Below, piece after piece: positions 31,286-40,628 of a stretch of 64,000 nucleotides of DNA. How positions within the stretch are numbered: position 1 is the first letter of the stretch; each line of letters begins with the position of its first letter. Location of the stretch: NCBI GenBank assembly GCA_964453435.1, contig CAYVQZ010000001.1, positions 62,001-126,000 of the forward strand, read 5' to 3'. The notes beneath the pieces are model-generated. The model was not told the DNA's origin and made no database searches. It saw nothing but the letters and a program-made list of their open reading frames with translations. The stretch comes from CAYVQZ01 sp964453435. Lineage in GTDB: Bacteria > Abyssobacteria > SURF-5. The translations under genes were made by a program, and so were the position numbers.

Positions 31286-32872
31286 ATGTCCAGAGACATC
31301 TCACAGATAATGCGGAAGGTTCGTTCTCGCGACACAGCTCCGGAACTGGCGTTTCGGAAGGCTCTCTGGTCAAAAGGTCTTCGCTACAGGGTGTGCCCGG
31401 CGAGCCTGCCTGGCAAACCCGACGTTGTCATTCCGTCAAAACGCCTGGCAATATTCATAGACGGCGATTTTTGGCATGGCGGTCAGTACAAACGGCGGCG
31501 CTTGGGTTGCATCGAAGAGCAATTCAGGGAAACTCCGTCCAGAGATTACTGGTTGAATAAGATTCGGCGGAACATGGAGCGCGACTGCGCTGCGACAGCC
31601 CGCTTGCTCCAAGAAGGTTGGAGGGTGCTAAGGTTTTGGGAGAGCGCCGTAAAAAACAGGCTTGATGATTGCATTCAGATGACGCTACGGGCAGCCGAAA
31701 ATGAGACGAACGCCGACTCTTTTGGACATCTTCCCCCAAAAACCTTTGCAGAGTTCTTCGCAGGAATCGGACTCATAAGATTTGCTCTCGAGCGGCATGG
31801 CTGGACGATGGCGTATGCAAATGATATCGACTCTCAGAAATACGAGATGTACAAGGGGCATTTCAAAGATGCCGATGCTCATTATTATTTGCGCGATATC
31901 CACGAAACAGACCCGGAGGACATTCCCGCTGTCACGCTTGCAACCGCTTCCTTCCCTTGCAATGACCTCTCCGTTGCAGGAGCACGAAAAGGACTCGGAG
32001 GGAAACAATCTTCGGCTTTCTGGAGATTCATGAAAATATTAGAAGGAATGAGAAGCCGTAAGCCGCCTATTGTATTGCTCGAAAATGTAACCGGTTTCCT
32101 GACATCGGCAAAGGGGCGAGATTTCAGGGATGCGCTCGTGGCAATGAACGACTTGGGGTATGCTGTCGATGCCTTCGTTTTGGATGCCTCGCGTTTTGTT
32201 CCCCAGAGCAGGCCGCGCCTGTTTGTTGTTGGAGGTCTGAATCCCTCTGACAGCGAGTTGTTCCCGGGGCAAGAAACCTGCCGTTTCCACGAAAGCGATG
32301 TCAGACCTGCAAAGCTGGCTGATTTTATCCTTCATCATTCGGAGATTCGATGGAACATCAGGAATCTTCCTGCCCAGCCGTTTCAACGGTCATCTCTTGA
32401 GGACATAATCGAAGACCACCCCCCCGAATCTCCTCTGTGGTGGCAGCCAAGCCGAGCGGAATATCTTTTCAACCAGATGAGCCAGCGCCATCGAGCCCAG
32501 GCAGAGAAGATGATATGCGGTTCGCAATGGTCATATGGGACTGTTTTCAGGCGAGTTCGCAAGAGTAAATCAATGGCCGAACTGAGGACCGATGGCATTG
32601 CCGGCTGTCTGAGAACCCCGAGAGGCGGCAGCGCCAGGCAGATACTTTTTAAGGCCGGCAAAGGTAAATATTTCGTCAGGTTTATGACACCTCGCGAATG
32701 CGCTCGTCTGATGGGGGCAGATGAATACAATATACAAGCGTCTTGTAATCAAGCTTTGTTCGGGTTTGGAGATGCGGTTTGCGTTCCGGTGATCGAATGG
32801 ATTGCGCAGCATTATTTGAATCCTTTAGTGAGTGAGATGCTGCGGGGACATCCGCTCTATGTCGGTTCCTGA
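31286..32872 (+). CDS. Fusion: Vsr-type mismatch endonuclease + C5-cytosine methyltransferase
   Basis: A 528-residue single chain. Residues 1-140 match the very-short-patch-repair nuclease (MRKVRSRDTAPE; LPGKPDVVIP with D46; IFIDGDFWHG; GWRVLRFWES). The E. coli zinc ligands around FWHHHHC are not conserved. Residues 150-520 form a complete m5C methyltransferase: motif I FAEFFAGIGL, motif IV SFPCNDLS with catalytic Cys, motif VI ENV, motif VIII QSRPRLF, and C-terminal FGFGDAVCVPV. No restriction enzyme gene is adjacent. Methylation and repair of T:G mismatches from deaminated 5mC would be joined in one protein. Confidence 0.88.
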   Translation: MSRDISQIMRKVRSRDTAPELAFRKALWSKGLRYRVCPASLPGKPDVVIPSKRLAIFIDGDFWHGGQYKRRRLGCIEEQFRETPSRDYWLNKIRRNMERDCAATARLLQEGWRVLRFWESAVKNRLDDCIQMTLRAAENETNADSFGHLPPKTFAEFFAGIGLIRFALERHGWTMAYANDIDSQKYEMYKGHFKDADAHYYLRDIHETDPEDIPAVTLATASFPCNDLSVAGARKGLGGKQSSAFWRFMKILEGMRSRKPPIVLLENVTGFLTSAKGRDFRDALVAMNDLGYAVDAFVLDASRFVPQSRPRLFVVGGLNPSDSELFPGQETCRFHESDVRPAKLADFILHHSEIRWNIRNLPAQPFQRSSLEDIIEDHPPESPLWWQPSRAEYLFNQMSQRHRAQAEKMICGSQWSYGTVFRRVRKSKSMAELRTDGIAGCLRTPRGGSARQILFKAGKGKYFVRFMTPRECARLMGADEYNIQASCNQALFGFGDAVCVPVIEWIAQHYLNPLVSEMLRGHPLYVGS

Positions 32873-33089
32873 ACGGTTGCGGGAATAACTGACGAAGAGA
32901 AGGCTCTCACGGTTTTGTAACGTGGTTCGAGAATCTCTGGGCTGGCCAGGCGAGTGGTGGAGCCGCGCGTTTGCCGCTGTTTCAAAAATCCTGAAGGATA
33001 CTGGGGGAATCCGGTTGTTCGGGGGCATGGAGAAAGGAGAGCGATAGGGCGCTCTAAATAGAGATACCGGGGACACGAAAGAATTGGAA

Positions 33090-33824
33090 CTACTTTTGCC
33101 CGTTCCTGCTTGCGGTGACGAGCGTCAACGAATGAGAGATGGAATACTTGACACCGTAGCCATGTTTGCCGAATTCGGCGCGAAACGTCGCCGGCTCATA
33201 CACCCCTCTGCGCTCCGAAACCTTAAAGCTCTTCTGAAACAGGTTATAGCCGTTGATGAGAGCCTTGTCGACCAGTCTGGGCTCGAAAGAGCTTCTCCGA
33301 GGGGAGAACAGGCGCCAGGGCAGGGGAGTGATTGCGATAAGAATGGTTGCGGATGGAGCCGCCACGCGGTCTATTTCGCTCACAAAGGCTGCGAAATGCT
33401 TCGGCAATATATGCGTGATCAAGCCCAGTGAGACGACCAGGTCGAATTCGTCATCTGGAAACGGCAGGGCCAGAACGTCCCCTCCGATATAATGAGACTG
33501 GCTCGAACCGTCTTCGATTATCGCCTGCTCGAGCATGCCGTGGGAGAAATCGATCCCGCAAACACGGTCGCATACATCCGGCAGCTTGCGCGTGAGTATT
33601 CCCGTTCCCGCCCCGAGGTCGAGCGCCTTTTCGTATTTTGCCTGACACCGCTCTCGAAGCGCCTCCACCATTACATTCGCGAAAAATTCCTGGTTCCGGC
33701 CAAAGATATTCTCATAGACGCAAGCGCTGGCGTCGTAGCATTCCTTCAGGGAAGGGGTGCGAATGGCTGACACAATGAACTTTGCCAGGTTGAGCCATTT
33801 ATTCGTAACCGGATGAGAATTCAT
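33090..33824 (-). CDS. SAM-dependent methyltransferase (class I)
   Basis: A 244-residue protein with motif I ALDLGAGTGILTRKL, acidic loop VCGIDFSHGMLEQA, and FDLVVSLGLITHIL, typical of small-molecule class I methyltransferases. Its start overlaps the previous gene by 4 bp, so the two methyltransferases are coupled. The substrate is unknown; an adjacent acyltransferase hints at lipid or quinone-like substrates. Confidence 0.85.
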   Translation of the reverse strand: MNSHPVTNKWLNLAKFIVSAIRTPSLKECYDASACVYENIFGRNQEFFANVMVEALRERCQAKYEKALDLGAGTGILTRKLPDVCDRVCGIDFSHGMLEQAIIEDGSSQSHYIGGDVLALPFPDDEFDLVVSLGLITHILPKHFAAFVSEIDRVAAPSATILIAITPLPWRLFSPRRSSFEPRLVDKALINGYNLFQKSFKVSERRGVYEPATFRAEFGKHGYGVKYSISHSLTLVTASRNGQK

Positions 33825-34711
33825 TTTCTTGCCACCTCTAAAATCTTAACAGGAAGATAGGGCGCCCCGCAAATGCGGATGTAACTCTGTCGCGCCCTCA
33901 TTTCGGTCAGTCCGCTGGTTTGCCGCACGTAAGACGATAAATTTATCGGCCGGCAATGGGTATAATAACCTTCGAACAATGCGTGCGAAAACCTCCTCAA
34001 AAGATTGCTGTGGTAATACAATCCGTAAAACCCGTTCCTCGTCCTGAAATGGAAATATTCTAACCTCTCAAACAGACCGTTTTTCTTTTCCAGGTCCGAC
34101 GTGAGGGTCATCAAATAGGCTTTTCCCGACGGCTTGAGCAAGCGCCTGATCTCCGCCAGGACCCCTAATATCCGTTCCGGCGGAAGCAGGTCCAACAGGT
34201 AACTGGAGGCAATAAGGTCCTGGCTTCCGTCCGAAACATTGATATTCCTGCAGTCTTCCCGGACGAGAACTATATGGTCGCCCTGCTCAAACCGCATACC
34301 CTCGGAAACAAGCGATGGCTCCGTTACGATTTCTATATCATAGGGTGAATGCCCATGTTTGACAAGTTTTTCTTTCGCCACTCTCAGCATGGCCATGGAG
34401 AGGTCCGAACCGCGAATCGACGCAAGCGGATACCTCCGCGCCATCAGTCTGAGCAAGTACCCTGTGCCGACACCCAGTTCGACCGCGTTCGTTACCGGAA
34501 GCGAATCGTCAATGAAGTCGACGAGGTCCCGGTCGGACTTGCGCTCCCACCATCCCATGAGGAAATCGTACAACCGGAATCGCAGGCCGAAAAAGTTCAA
34601 CTCCTTGCAGACCCCATCGAACTCTTCCTGAACGTCATCCGGATCGTAATAAATCGGTATTTCCTCGGCGCCAAAGGTCCTCAGTTTCTCTACATATGCA
34701 TGCGCTCTCAT
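33821..34711 (-). CDS. SAM-dependent methyltransferase (class I), larger
   Basis: About 296 residues. Motif I is AVELGVGTGYLLRLM, followed by IRGSDLSMAMLRVA and DGSQDLIASSYLLDLLPPERIL. The C-terminal third is rich in aromatic residues (HFRTRNGFYGLYYHSNLL). The ATG at 34711 is used here, but a TTG at 34795 would add 28 plausible residues (LQREYREAHGFLDEL), so the start is open. It follows the frameshifted acyltransferase. Confidence 0.8.
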   Translation of the reverse strand: MRAHAYVEKLRTFGAEEIPIYYDPDDVQEEFDGVCKELNFFGLRFRLYDFLMGWWERKSDRDLVDFIDDSLPVTNAVELGVGTGYLLRLMARRYPLASIRGSDLSMAMLRVAKEKLVKHGHSPYDIEIVTEPSLVSEGMRFEQGDHIVLVREDCRNINVSDGSQDLIASSYLLDLLPPERILGVLAEIRRLLKPSGKAYLMTLTSDLEKKNGLFERLEYFHFRTRNGFYGLYYHSNLLRRFSHALFEGYYTHCRPINLSSYVRQTSGLTEMRARQSYIRICGAPYLPVKILEVARK

Positions 34712-34778
34712 TTTTATCTCAACCTTTTCGCCCTGTCGGACCCTCCTTCGAAGTTCATCCAAAAACCCGTGCGCCTCT

Positions 34779-35379
34779 CTATATTCCCGCTGCAACAGCC
34801 GCAGGCTTTGCCCTTTCGGGACGTTTCGGTGTCACGCCGGAATAAAATTGGCGAATCTTCCACATGTCCTCGTCGAGGTCGCCGCTCGGTGTTATCACCG
34901 GACCGATTCCGCCGACCTTGCGTGTAATCGAGAAACCCGAGCACGATCGGCGCCTTGGCTCCACGCGCTATTTGATAAAAGCCTGATTTCCAGTGTCCTC
35001 CGCTTCTGCGGGTACCCTCGGGGGCGATGATCATCGCCATCTTGTCTTCTTTCTCAAATGTCTCAACGGAGCGGGCAACCGCGCCCGTTGATTTCCGGCG
35101 ATCGACAGGTATTCCGCCCAGCCACTTAAAGATTGTGCAGAACGGCCCTCGAAAGAGACTGTCCTTACCCATCCAGCGCACCTTCACTCTGAACGCAAAC
35201 GCCAGCATCAATCCGATCGGCAAATCCCAATTCGAGGTGTGCGGCGCCGCGATCACGACATACTTGTTTATATTCGGTACGCGACCCTCTTTGCGCCAGC
35301 CGGAGGCCTTCAGCGCTCCCAGCGAGAACCAGCGCAGCAGTGAATTCAGTATCGGAATATCGAAAACCGTATATCTCAT
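34779..35379 (-). pseudogene. Frameshifted PlsC-like acyltransferase
   Basis: Starts at ATG 35379 with a strong GAGGAGGG site. The first frame encodes APHTSNWD (HX4D catalytic motif), FKWLGGIPVDR and IIAPEGTR of lysophospholipid acyltransferases up to GFLDYT. The expected continuation RKVGGIGPVITPSGD is in another frame, reached by removing one base near 34917-34925, and ends at 34779. Corrected length is about 199 residues, normal for the family. Either a recent inactivating mutation or a sequencing or assembly error. Confidence 0.75.
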
Positions 35380-35712
35380 TCCTCGAACCCTCCTCGTTTT
35401 GAGGCGCGGATTCTCTTCCCTCGCCATCGATGTACTTACTCTTAAGGCAACATGCGTGCCAGCGCTGGCAGAATATCCGTAACACATTGGGAACACTAGG
35501 GAAGCGAAATGCATACATCTGTGTTCGACGCAGGAAAACCTGCCCGGAAACTGCAACATAAAAGTTGCGCCGTGCAAGAAGTAAATTTGCGGATTTTGGA
35601 GTGGCATATCGAGCATCTGCAGCAGCAATGCGTGGTTTAATCCCTGCGCATTGATTACCGCGGCTCGTGGGCTTAATTCTCGCAACGTGAAAAGCGGGAA
35701 AGGCCTGCCGTC
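35380..35712. other. Intergenic segment, nothing recognised
   Basis: About 330 bp between the acyltransferase start and the PhzF remnant. Apart from the acyltransferase ribosome site at its left edge I see no gene, strong promoter or repeat. It may contain decayed coding sequence. Confidence 0.4.
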
Positions 35713-36060
35713 TTATAACTTCCATTCCTGCTTTGCTGCATATGATGGGCAGGTCATGGTTCCCCAGATTATTCTTTCCGTGTGGATGTGCCCCTCGGAA
35801 CAGAACACGGCCTCGCCCGCACCCTTCGCCCAAATCCCCATATCTTGGCAGAACAATTCCCCGCCCCGTTCGGATAATTGCTGTGCATGCAGACTTTTCT
35901 TCTTCAATCTCCCGGACCAATACGGAATGAGCATGCAGTGCGCCGAACCGGTGACAAGGTCTTCGGGTGCTCCCGTGCGAGGTTCGGAACGCCGTGAAAG
36001 TCGGAACTGAAGGCTGTCGTCAATCGGCGGGGCTTTCGGATATCCGAAATTGAAGACCAC
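35713..36060 (-). pseudogene. PhzF-family C-terminal remnant
   Basis: The frame encodes the C-terminal third of a PhzF/DapF-fold protein: SEPRTGAPEDLVTGSAHCML, then PYWSGRLKKKSLHAQQLSERGGEL. The N-terminal two thirds, including the catalytic Glu region, are missing and the upstream side runs into the next gene. Intact members are about 260-300 residues. It is probably a decayed gene. Confidence 0.65.
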
Positions 36061-36466
36061 TCGCCTGCGAGAGCCGTTCCGCTGTTTTCCGGGGAATCAT
36101 CAGGTACGTCGAGGGACATCCCTCGAATGTGATTCGCGCTATCTTGAACCACCACTGCTTCTCCGGGGTTGCGGACAGGTCTCCCCATGGAATATACAAC
36201 GGCGGATGACCCGGCCGAAACAGGAAAAACACGAAGAGATATACTCCCTGCGAATCCACTTTCATGCCAAGCAGGCTGTTGTAATTCGTTCCTCCCCGCA
36301 TCGATGCTCCCCACGGGCGGATTGTTTCTCCCAAGGCCGGCCTTGACGCGCGGTACACCTTGGCGAGCGCCTGCCATCCGCTCCAGTGCGCGAGAAAATA
36401 CGAAAACACGACCCAGCCCGCGATTGCGAAAAAGGTGAAAACGACAGGTTCGAGCCACTCTTTCAC
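36020..36466 (-). CDS. Conserved hypothetical membrane protein
   Basis: A 148-residue protein with one N-terminal membrane helix (VVFTFFAIAGWVVFSYFLA) and a soluble part rich in Trp/Phe (YLFVFFLFRPGHPPLYIPWGD; KQWWFKIARITFEG). GTG at 36466, preceded by an AGAGG site, is chosen because upstream sequence belongs to an intergenic repeat. Function unknown. Its 3' end overlaps the PhzF remnant. Confidence 0.65.
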   Translation of the reverse strand: MKEWLEPVVFTFFAIAGWVVFSYFLAHWSGWQALAKVYRASRPALGETIRPWGASMRGGTNYNSLLGMKVDSQGVYLFVFFLFRPGHPPLYIPWGDLSATPEKQWWFKIARITFEGCPSTYLMIPRKTAERLSQASGLQFRISESPAD

Positions 36467-36517
36467 GGGTGACCTCTGCTCCTTATACTCGCATTTGAAA
36501 GCCGGACAAAAGGTGTG

Positions 36518-36595
36518 TGTCCGATAAGTTGATGGTCGCTTCGGGGACACCCCCCCTACGCTGGCGTTTCGACAGAAAACATAATTATCGGACAG
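36518..36595. repeat. Dispersed repeat with TGTCCGATAA ... ATTATCGGACA ends
   Basis: TGTCCGATAAGTT (36518-36530) and AATTATCGGACAG (36583-36595) form inverted ends around a GGGGACACCCCCCC core. The same ends occur at 40607 and 48919-49050. It occupies most of the gap before the epimerase gene. Confidence 0.65.
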
Positions 36596-36837
36596 CTTCA
36601 AAAGACCCCTTTTGCCAAGGGGATATATGCGAAGAGCCCCGCTAACCAATTTTAGGTTTCCGGGAACAAGGGTGTCAAGCAACAATGGGGATGGGTGGCG
36701 AAATAGTTGCCGCGGTTTCGTCTTTCGTTGCGGAAACTGTGACCATATGCTTTAATAGTTACGGCTTATGGCGCGCGATTTTTGAACGGCCGGAGGACGC
36801 AAGGCTAGTTTTTGGCCATTTGGAGAGTGAAAAAACG

Positions 36838-37818
36838 GTGAAGGCATTAGTCACCGGAGCGGCCGGATTGTTGGGTCGCCAACTGACGAAGGACCTCTTG
36901 CGAGCGGGCTGCCGCGTGCGGGGGCTGGATACGAGGGTTCCTGCCGATGTGCCTGACGGGGTCAAGATAATCAAGGGCGATGTCCGAAATGCCGACATGT
37001 GCCGTTTGGCGTGTGAAGGAACGGATGTGGTTTTTCACCTCGCGGCGCTGTTGCCTCAGTCGATGGCTTCCGACGAAAAGTTTCAGTCGGTGAACGTGAA
37101 GGGAACCGAAAACATGCTGTCGGCGGCAGTTTCGGAATCCGTCAGGCGCTTCGTGTTCTCTTCCACGGTGGAGATATACGGCATTCCCGATCGCGTGCCG
37201 TGCTCGGAAGATGCGCCCAAGAAACTGCTTGGAACCTACAGCCGCAACAAGCTCGATTGCGAGGACCTGTGCTCGAAATATTCGGCTGAGTCCGGCATCG
37301 AGACAGTTATGTTGCGGATGCCCATGATATTCGGCCCGGGATACCGGCACGAGAAATTCTACATAAAGATGTTTGAAGACCTCGCCCGCGGCAAAACAAT
37401 CCGGGTGATCGGCGACGGCAAGTACCGGCACCAGGTTGTCGCGCTCTCGGATGTGGCGCAGGCATTCATGTTGGCCGCCGAGAAACCGGCGGGCGCGGGC
37501 GAGGCCTTCAACATAGCATCGGACCCCGCGACGGCGCCGACTGTGCGTGAAATGGCGGAACGGGTGACCGAACGGGTCGGATCGAAATCGAAGGTGGCTT
37601 CTCTCAATACATCCCTCGTGCGTGGAGCGCTGGCGTTCATGTCGCTTTTAGGGCGTCCGCTTATTCTCGACGAACACAGAGAGGTCGCATTCACCGATTA
37701 TGTGTTCGAAATCGAGAAGGCAAAAAGCTTACTCGGCTACGCTCCGCAAAAAGACAATGTTGATGCCATCGCCGAAACCGTTGAGTGGTACTGGAACAGC
37801 AAAGGACTCTCGCCCTGA
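36838..37818 (+). CDS. NAD-dependent epimerase/dehydratase (extended SDR)
   Basis: A 326-residue Rossmann enzyme starting at GTG 36838 (VKALVTGAAGLLGRQL, glycine-rich NAD site), with FSSTVEIYG and the catalytic YSRNK (YxxxK). GGAGAG precedes the start by 10 bp. It belongs to the UDP-glucose epimerase-like group acting on nucleotide sugars; exact substrate unknown. It converges, 1 bp apart, with the UDP-sugar pyrophosphorylase gene. Confidence 0.88.
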   Translation: MKALVTGAAGLLGRQLTKDLLRAGCRVRGLDTRVPADVPDGVKIIKGDVRNADMCRLACEGTDVVFHLAALLPQSMASDEKFQSVNVKGTENMLSAAVSESVRRFVFSSTVEIYGIPDRVPCSEDAPKKLLGTYSRNKLDCEDLCSKYSAESGIETVMLRMPMIFGPGYRHEKFYIKMFEDLARGKTIRVIGDGKYRHQVVALSDVAQAFMLAAEKPAGAGEAFNIASDPATAPTVREMAERVTERVGSKSKVASLNTSLVRGALAFMSLLGRPLILDEHREVAFTDYVFEIEKAKSLLGYAPQKDNVDAIAETVEWYWNSKGLSP

Positions 37819-37819
37819 G

Positions 37820-39268
37820 TTAGTCCGGACCGAGATAGAGCGGCAATTCCGCGTGGAAATCCGGTGGGATTTTTCCCTTCAATTCTTCTTCGTCAAGCGC
37901 AAAGAGCGGATTTATTTCAATCAATCCCCTGACTCGGCCGTCCGGTCGGCGCGGCACTTCAATTCCTGCCCGTTCGAGCCAATCCGCATATAGCTGAATC
38001 ATCAATGTTCGCGCCGTCTCCGGGCTGTCGCTCCCGCGCGCATTCTTGACCGGAGCGAATTCCTCATCTCTGTTTACTTCGAGGATGACAGTCCTTCGCG
38101 CGCGCGGCAGGGCGTCAAACACGAACTTCTCGAATTTCAGTCCGTTCTTCTCGGCGGGTTTGACCAGTTTCCCCTCTTCATTCAGAAACGGGACCGCTTT
38201 TTCCGCGATATGGAAGGGGAGGGAATGCCCTTTTTCGTTCAATCGTTCCACAAAGCGAATGTCGAACATATGAATCGCCAGGTTGCCGGCAGTGAACTTG
38301 AGGGAGCCGTCGGCTCTCGTGGCGTACTTGTACTCATCGGGAAGGTCGCTATACTCGACCACAGCGGTCTTGTCGCCGACCCGGCACACAACGCCGACTT
38401 TTTCCTCGGGTCCGCATTTGGGAGCCACCTTCGCAGACATTTCCGCGCCGCTCCCAATGTGGTGGCCGACAAAGACCGGGTCCGCCATCTTGATCAAGAC
38501 GTTGTCGATCTGGAAATAGAAAATATGCCGGACCCCCCGTGCTTTTATATCATCGACTGCGCCGGAATTTTTCAGCGATGTAATCGAACCTCCGTGCCCG
38601 TTCGGGCTAGTGAAAATGTGGTCCTTTGCGTCAAGCATGAGACGCCCGTTGAAATCCAGCGCCGGCATCATATCCTGCTTAAAAAAGAAAACGTCGTCAG
38701 GCATGAGCCCGAACCAGTCGCGCTCCTCGAAAAATGCGCGAGTGGCCTCGTCATTCGTCTCGCTGGTCATGATATAAAAGGGAAGCCGCGCCCGGTATCT
38801 TCTCGAGAGCGCCCGAATCTTCTCCGCATGATGCTCGAATATCGACTTTCCCTTTATCGGAGTGATTTGAAAGGCGCCCTTGGGAATGTCGATGCCGAGT
38901 CGGGTGGCCTGCCCTCCCGCGACCAGGAAGAGCGCAACCTCGCCGGCTTGTATAGCCTTCTCGCCAAGTTCTCTCGCGCTCCGGTTTGCCGCAATTTCCT
39001 CGGGTGCCTGTGGAATGCCGATGACCTCGGCGGGCTCCAATTTCTCGTCGGGAAGCGGAGTGGCATTCTCTTTCCAGGCGGCGTATAATTCCTCGAGCTC
39101 ATTGAAATCGACAGAGCAGAGTTGGTCGAGAAGCCGATTCCTGGCTTGTTCGCTTATTTCGCGCCACCATCGAAAAACATGCCCCTGCCCGGCTCTCATG
39201 GCGGCGTCGATGACTCTCTGCTTCTCGGGGTCCGGATGCTGAATGTCTTGTATCATTCGCTCCGTCAT
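37820..39268 (-). CDS. UDPGP-family UDP-sugar/UDP-N-acetylhexosamine pyrophosphorylase
   Basis: A 482-residue enzyme with the UTP-binding signature LVAGGQATRLGIDIPKG and TSPNGHGG, ALDFNGRLML, of the eukaryote-like UAP/UDPGP family that makes UDP-GlcNAc or related UDP-sugars. The ATG at 39268 follows the upstream stop immediately (TAGGATG), so it is coupled to the HEAT-repeat gene. It converges with a nucleotide-sugar epimerase, suggesting a glycan precursor pair. Confidence 0.88.
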   Translation of the reverse strand: MTERMIQDIQHPDPEKQRVIDAAMRAGQGHVFRWWREISEQARNRLLDQLCSVDFNELEELYAAWKENATPLPDEKLEPAEVIGIPQAPEEIAANRSARELGEKAIQAGEVALFLVAGGQATRLGIDIPKGAFQITPIKGKSIFEHHAEKIRALSRRYRARLPFYIMTSETNDEATRAFFEERDWFGLMPDDVFFFKQDMMPALDFNGRLMLDAKDHIFTSPNGHGGSITSLKNSGAVDDIKARGVRHIFYFQIDNVLIKMADPVFVGHHIGSGAEMSAKVAPKCGPEEKVGVVCRVGDKTAVVEYSDLPDEYKYATRADGSLKFTAGNLAIHMFDIRFVERLNEKGHSLPFHIAEKAVPFLNEEGKLVKPAEKNGLKFEKFVFDALPRARRTVILEVNRDEEFAPVKNARGSDSPETARTLMIQLYADWLERAGIEVPRRPDGRVRGLIEINPLFALDEEELKGKIPPDFHAELPLYLGPD

Positions 39269-39269
39269 C

Positions 39270-40205
39270 CTACCACATGTCCTTTTGAATAAGTTTGCGC
39301 TCGAGCGCGTCGCCCTTCCTGGCGAGCGTCCACACCGATTTTTCGAGCGCTTTTTCATCGACGCTCTCCTCTAACAGCGTGTTCATGATGGCGAGGAACT
39401 CTTTGCCGTCTATCGTCACCAGACCGATGGCGCCATACGAGAACGCGGGATTCAGCTTCAGCGCCCATCGGTAGTGACTCGCCTGGGCGGGACCGATGAT
39501 TGTGAAAATCTGGATAATCGGCGAACCGTCCTCATCAGTCGAGTCGAATTTTAAGCGCACTTTCTGATGTCGGTTCCCGCCGACGGGCACTCGCAGCAGG
39601 AACCCCGACCGTGTGGCCTTGTACTGTATGGAAGTTCCCTTGGTTATCAGCGCAACGATTTCCTCCGGAGTTCGAGGGGTGTGGTCGGAAAGCCGGTATG
39701 TTGGAGCGCTCGCAGGCTCGTCTGACTCGGCGGGTTCTTCGCTCATTGCGAGGGCTGACTCGTCCTCGGGGACCGTTTCCGGAACCGGGTCGGGTGTCCG
39801 CCTGCTTTTTTCCTCGCGCTTGTCGGATTTTTGGTCGGAAAGGTGCTTGAACGCATTTATTGCAACCTCTCGCACCCACCTGTCTCTGTCCTTTTGAAGG
39901 GATTCAACAATTCCGCGCGCCTCCTCACCACCGATTCTTCCGAGAGCTTCCGCGGCGGCGCTTCGCACCTTATAATTTGAGGAATCCAGCAGTTTGCTCA
40001 ATGGTTCCACGGCCCTCGAACACGCAAGCTTTCCCAGTGATTCGGCCGCGTATTCCTTTACCCAGTCGTCCTCATCGCTCAGCGCCTCGATGAGCGCGGC
40101 AGTCGCTTTCTCTCCTCCCGCTTCGCCAAGCGCACGCGCCGCCGTGCTGCGCGAATAATAGTCTCCCTTCCTAAGTTTTCCGATAAGCGTTTCGACGTCT
40201 GCCAT
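39270..40205 (-). CDS. HEAT-repeat protein with C-terminal YbjN-like domain
   Basis: A 311-residue protein. Residues 1-120 form about four HEAT/PBS-lyase repeats (RSTAARALGEAGGEKATAAL). An acidic Pro/Glu linker (125-170) leads to a C-terminal alpha/beta domain (IVALITKGTSIQYKAT; IIQIFTIIGPA; FSYGAIGLVTIDG) that resembles the YbjN/chaperone-like fold. Probably a protein-binding adaptor. Translationally coupled to the pyrophosphorylase. Confidence 0.75.
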   Translation of the reverse strand: MADVETLIGKLRKGDYYSRSTAARALGEAGGEKATAALIEALSDEDDWVKEYAAESLGKLACSRAVEPLSKLLDSSNYKVRSAAAEALGRIGGEEARGIVESLQKDRDRWVREVAINAFKHLSDQKSDKREEKSRRTPDPVPETVPEDESALAMSEEPAESDEPASAPTYRLSDHTPRTPEEIVALITKGTSIQYKATRSGFLLRVPVGGNRHQKVRLKFDSTDEDGSPIIQIFTIIGPAQASHYRWALKLNPAFSYGAIGLVTIDGKEFLAIMNTLLEESVDEKALEKSVWTLARKGDALERKLIQKDMW

Positions 40206-40513
40206 CGCGCACCTCCCGAAAGGTTTTGCCGGGTGCCGGTTTGGAGGAAATTATATCATCCGCTTGGTGGTCCTGCAATCGGTCCGGGTCACGGTGAAAG
40301 GGGAAAAAAACCAGATGCTGCGCCAATAACCTGTAACACTATCTCCGTGAATGGTGAATTTTTGTCGTGATTTTCATGCCGCCTCTTCCGCAGGGTCAAT
40401 GAAGGCATTATGATGCGCGGTGAAGGGAGCCTGTGAACCCGTTCCGCGATTGGAATAACAAAGAAACCTCAAAAAACGGCTTTCACAAATGCCCCCGAGC
40501 GACGCTCCCGGCC

Positions 40514-40560
40514 CGGCTTATTGGGGGACACCATGTGGCATGGTGTCCCCCAATAAGCCG
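40514..40560. repeat. Perfect 22-bp palindrome with 3-base loop
   Basis: Arms at 40514-40535 and 40539-40560 are exact reverse complements around TGG; the core is GGGGACACCATG-TGG-CATGGTGTCCCC. A second copy lies at 60171-60209. The 423-bp gap 40206-40628 also holds a copy of the AATTATCGGACAG repeat (40608-40620) and otherwise no gene. Confidence 0.85.
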
Positions 40561-40606
40561 CATCACTAATCGTGGGGCAGTCACTGTTCCCGAAGCACAC
40601 GTTAAC

Positions 40607-40620
40607 GAATTATCGGACAG
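40607..40620. repeat. Copy of CGAATTATCGGACAG repeat end
   Basis: Matches the ends of the repeats at 36581 and 48919 (reverse). Lies just beyond the stop codon of the DUF4203-like gene. Confidence 0.5.
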
Positions 40621-40628
40621 GCTCCGTA

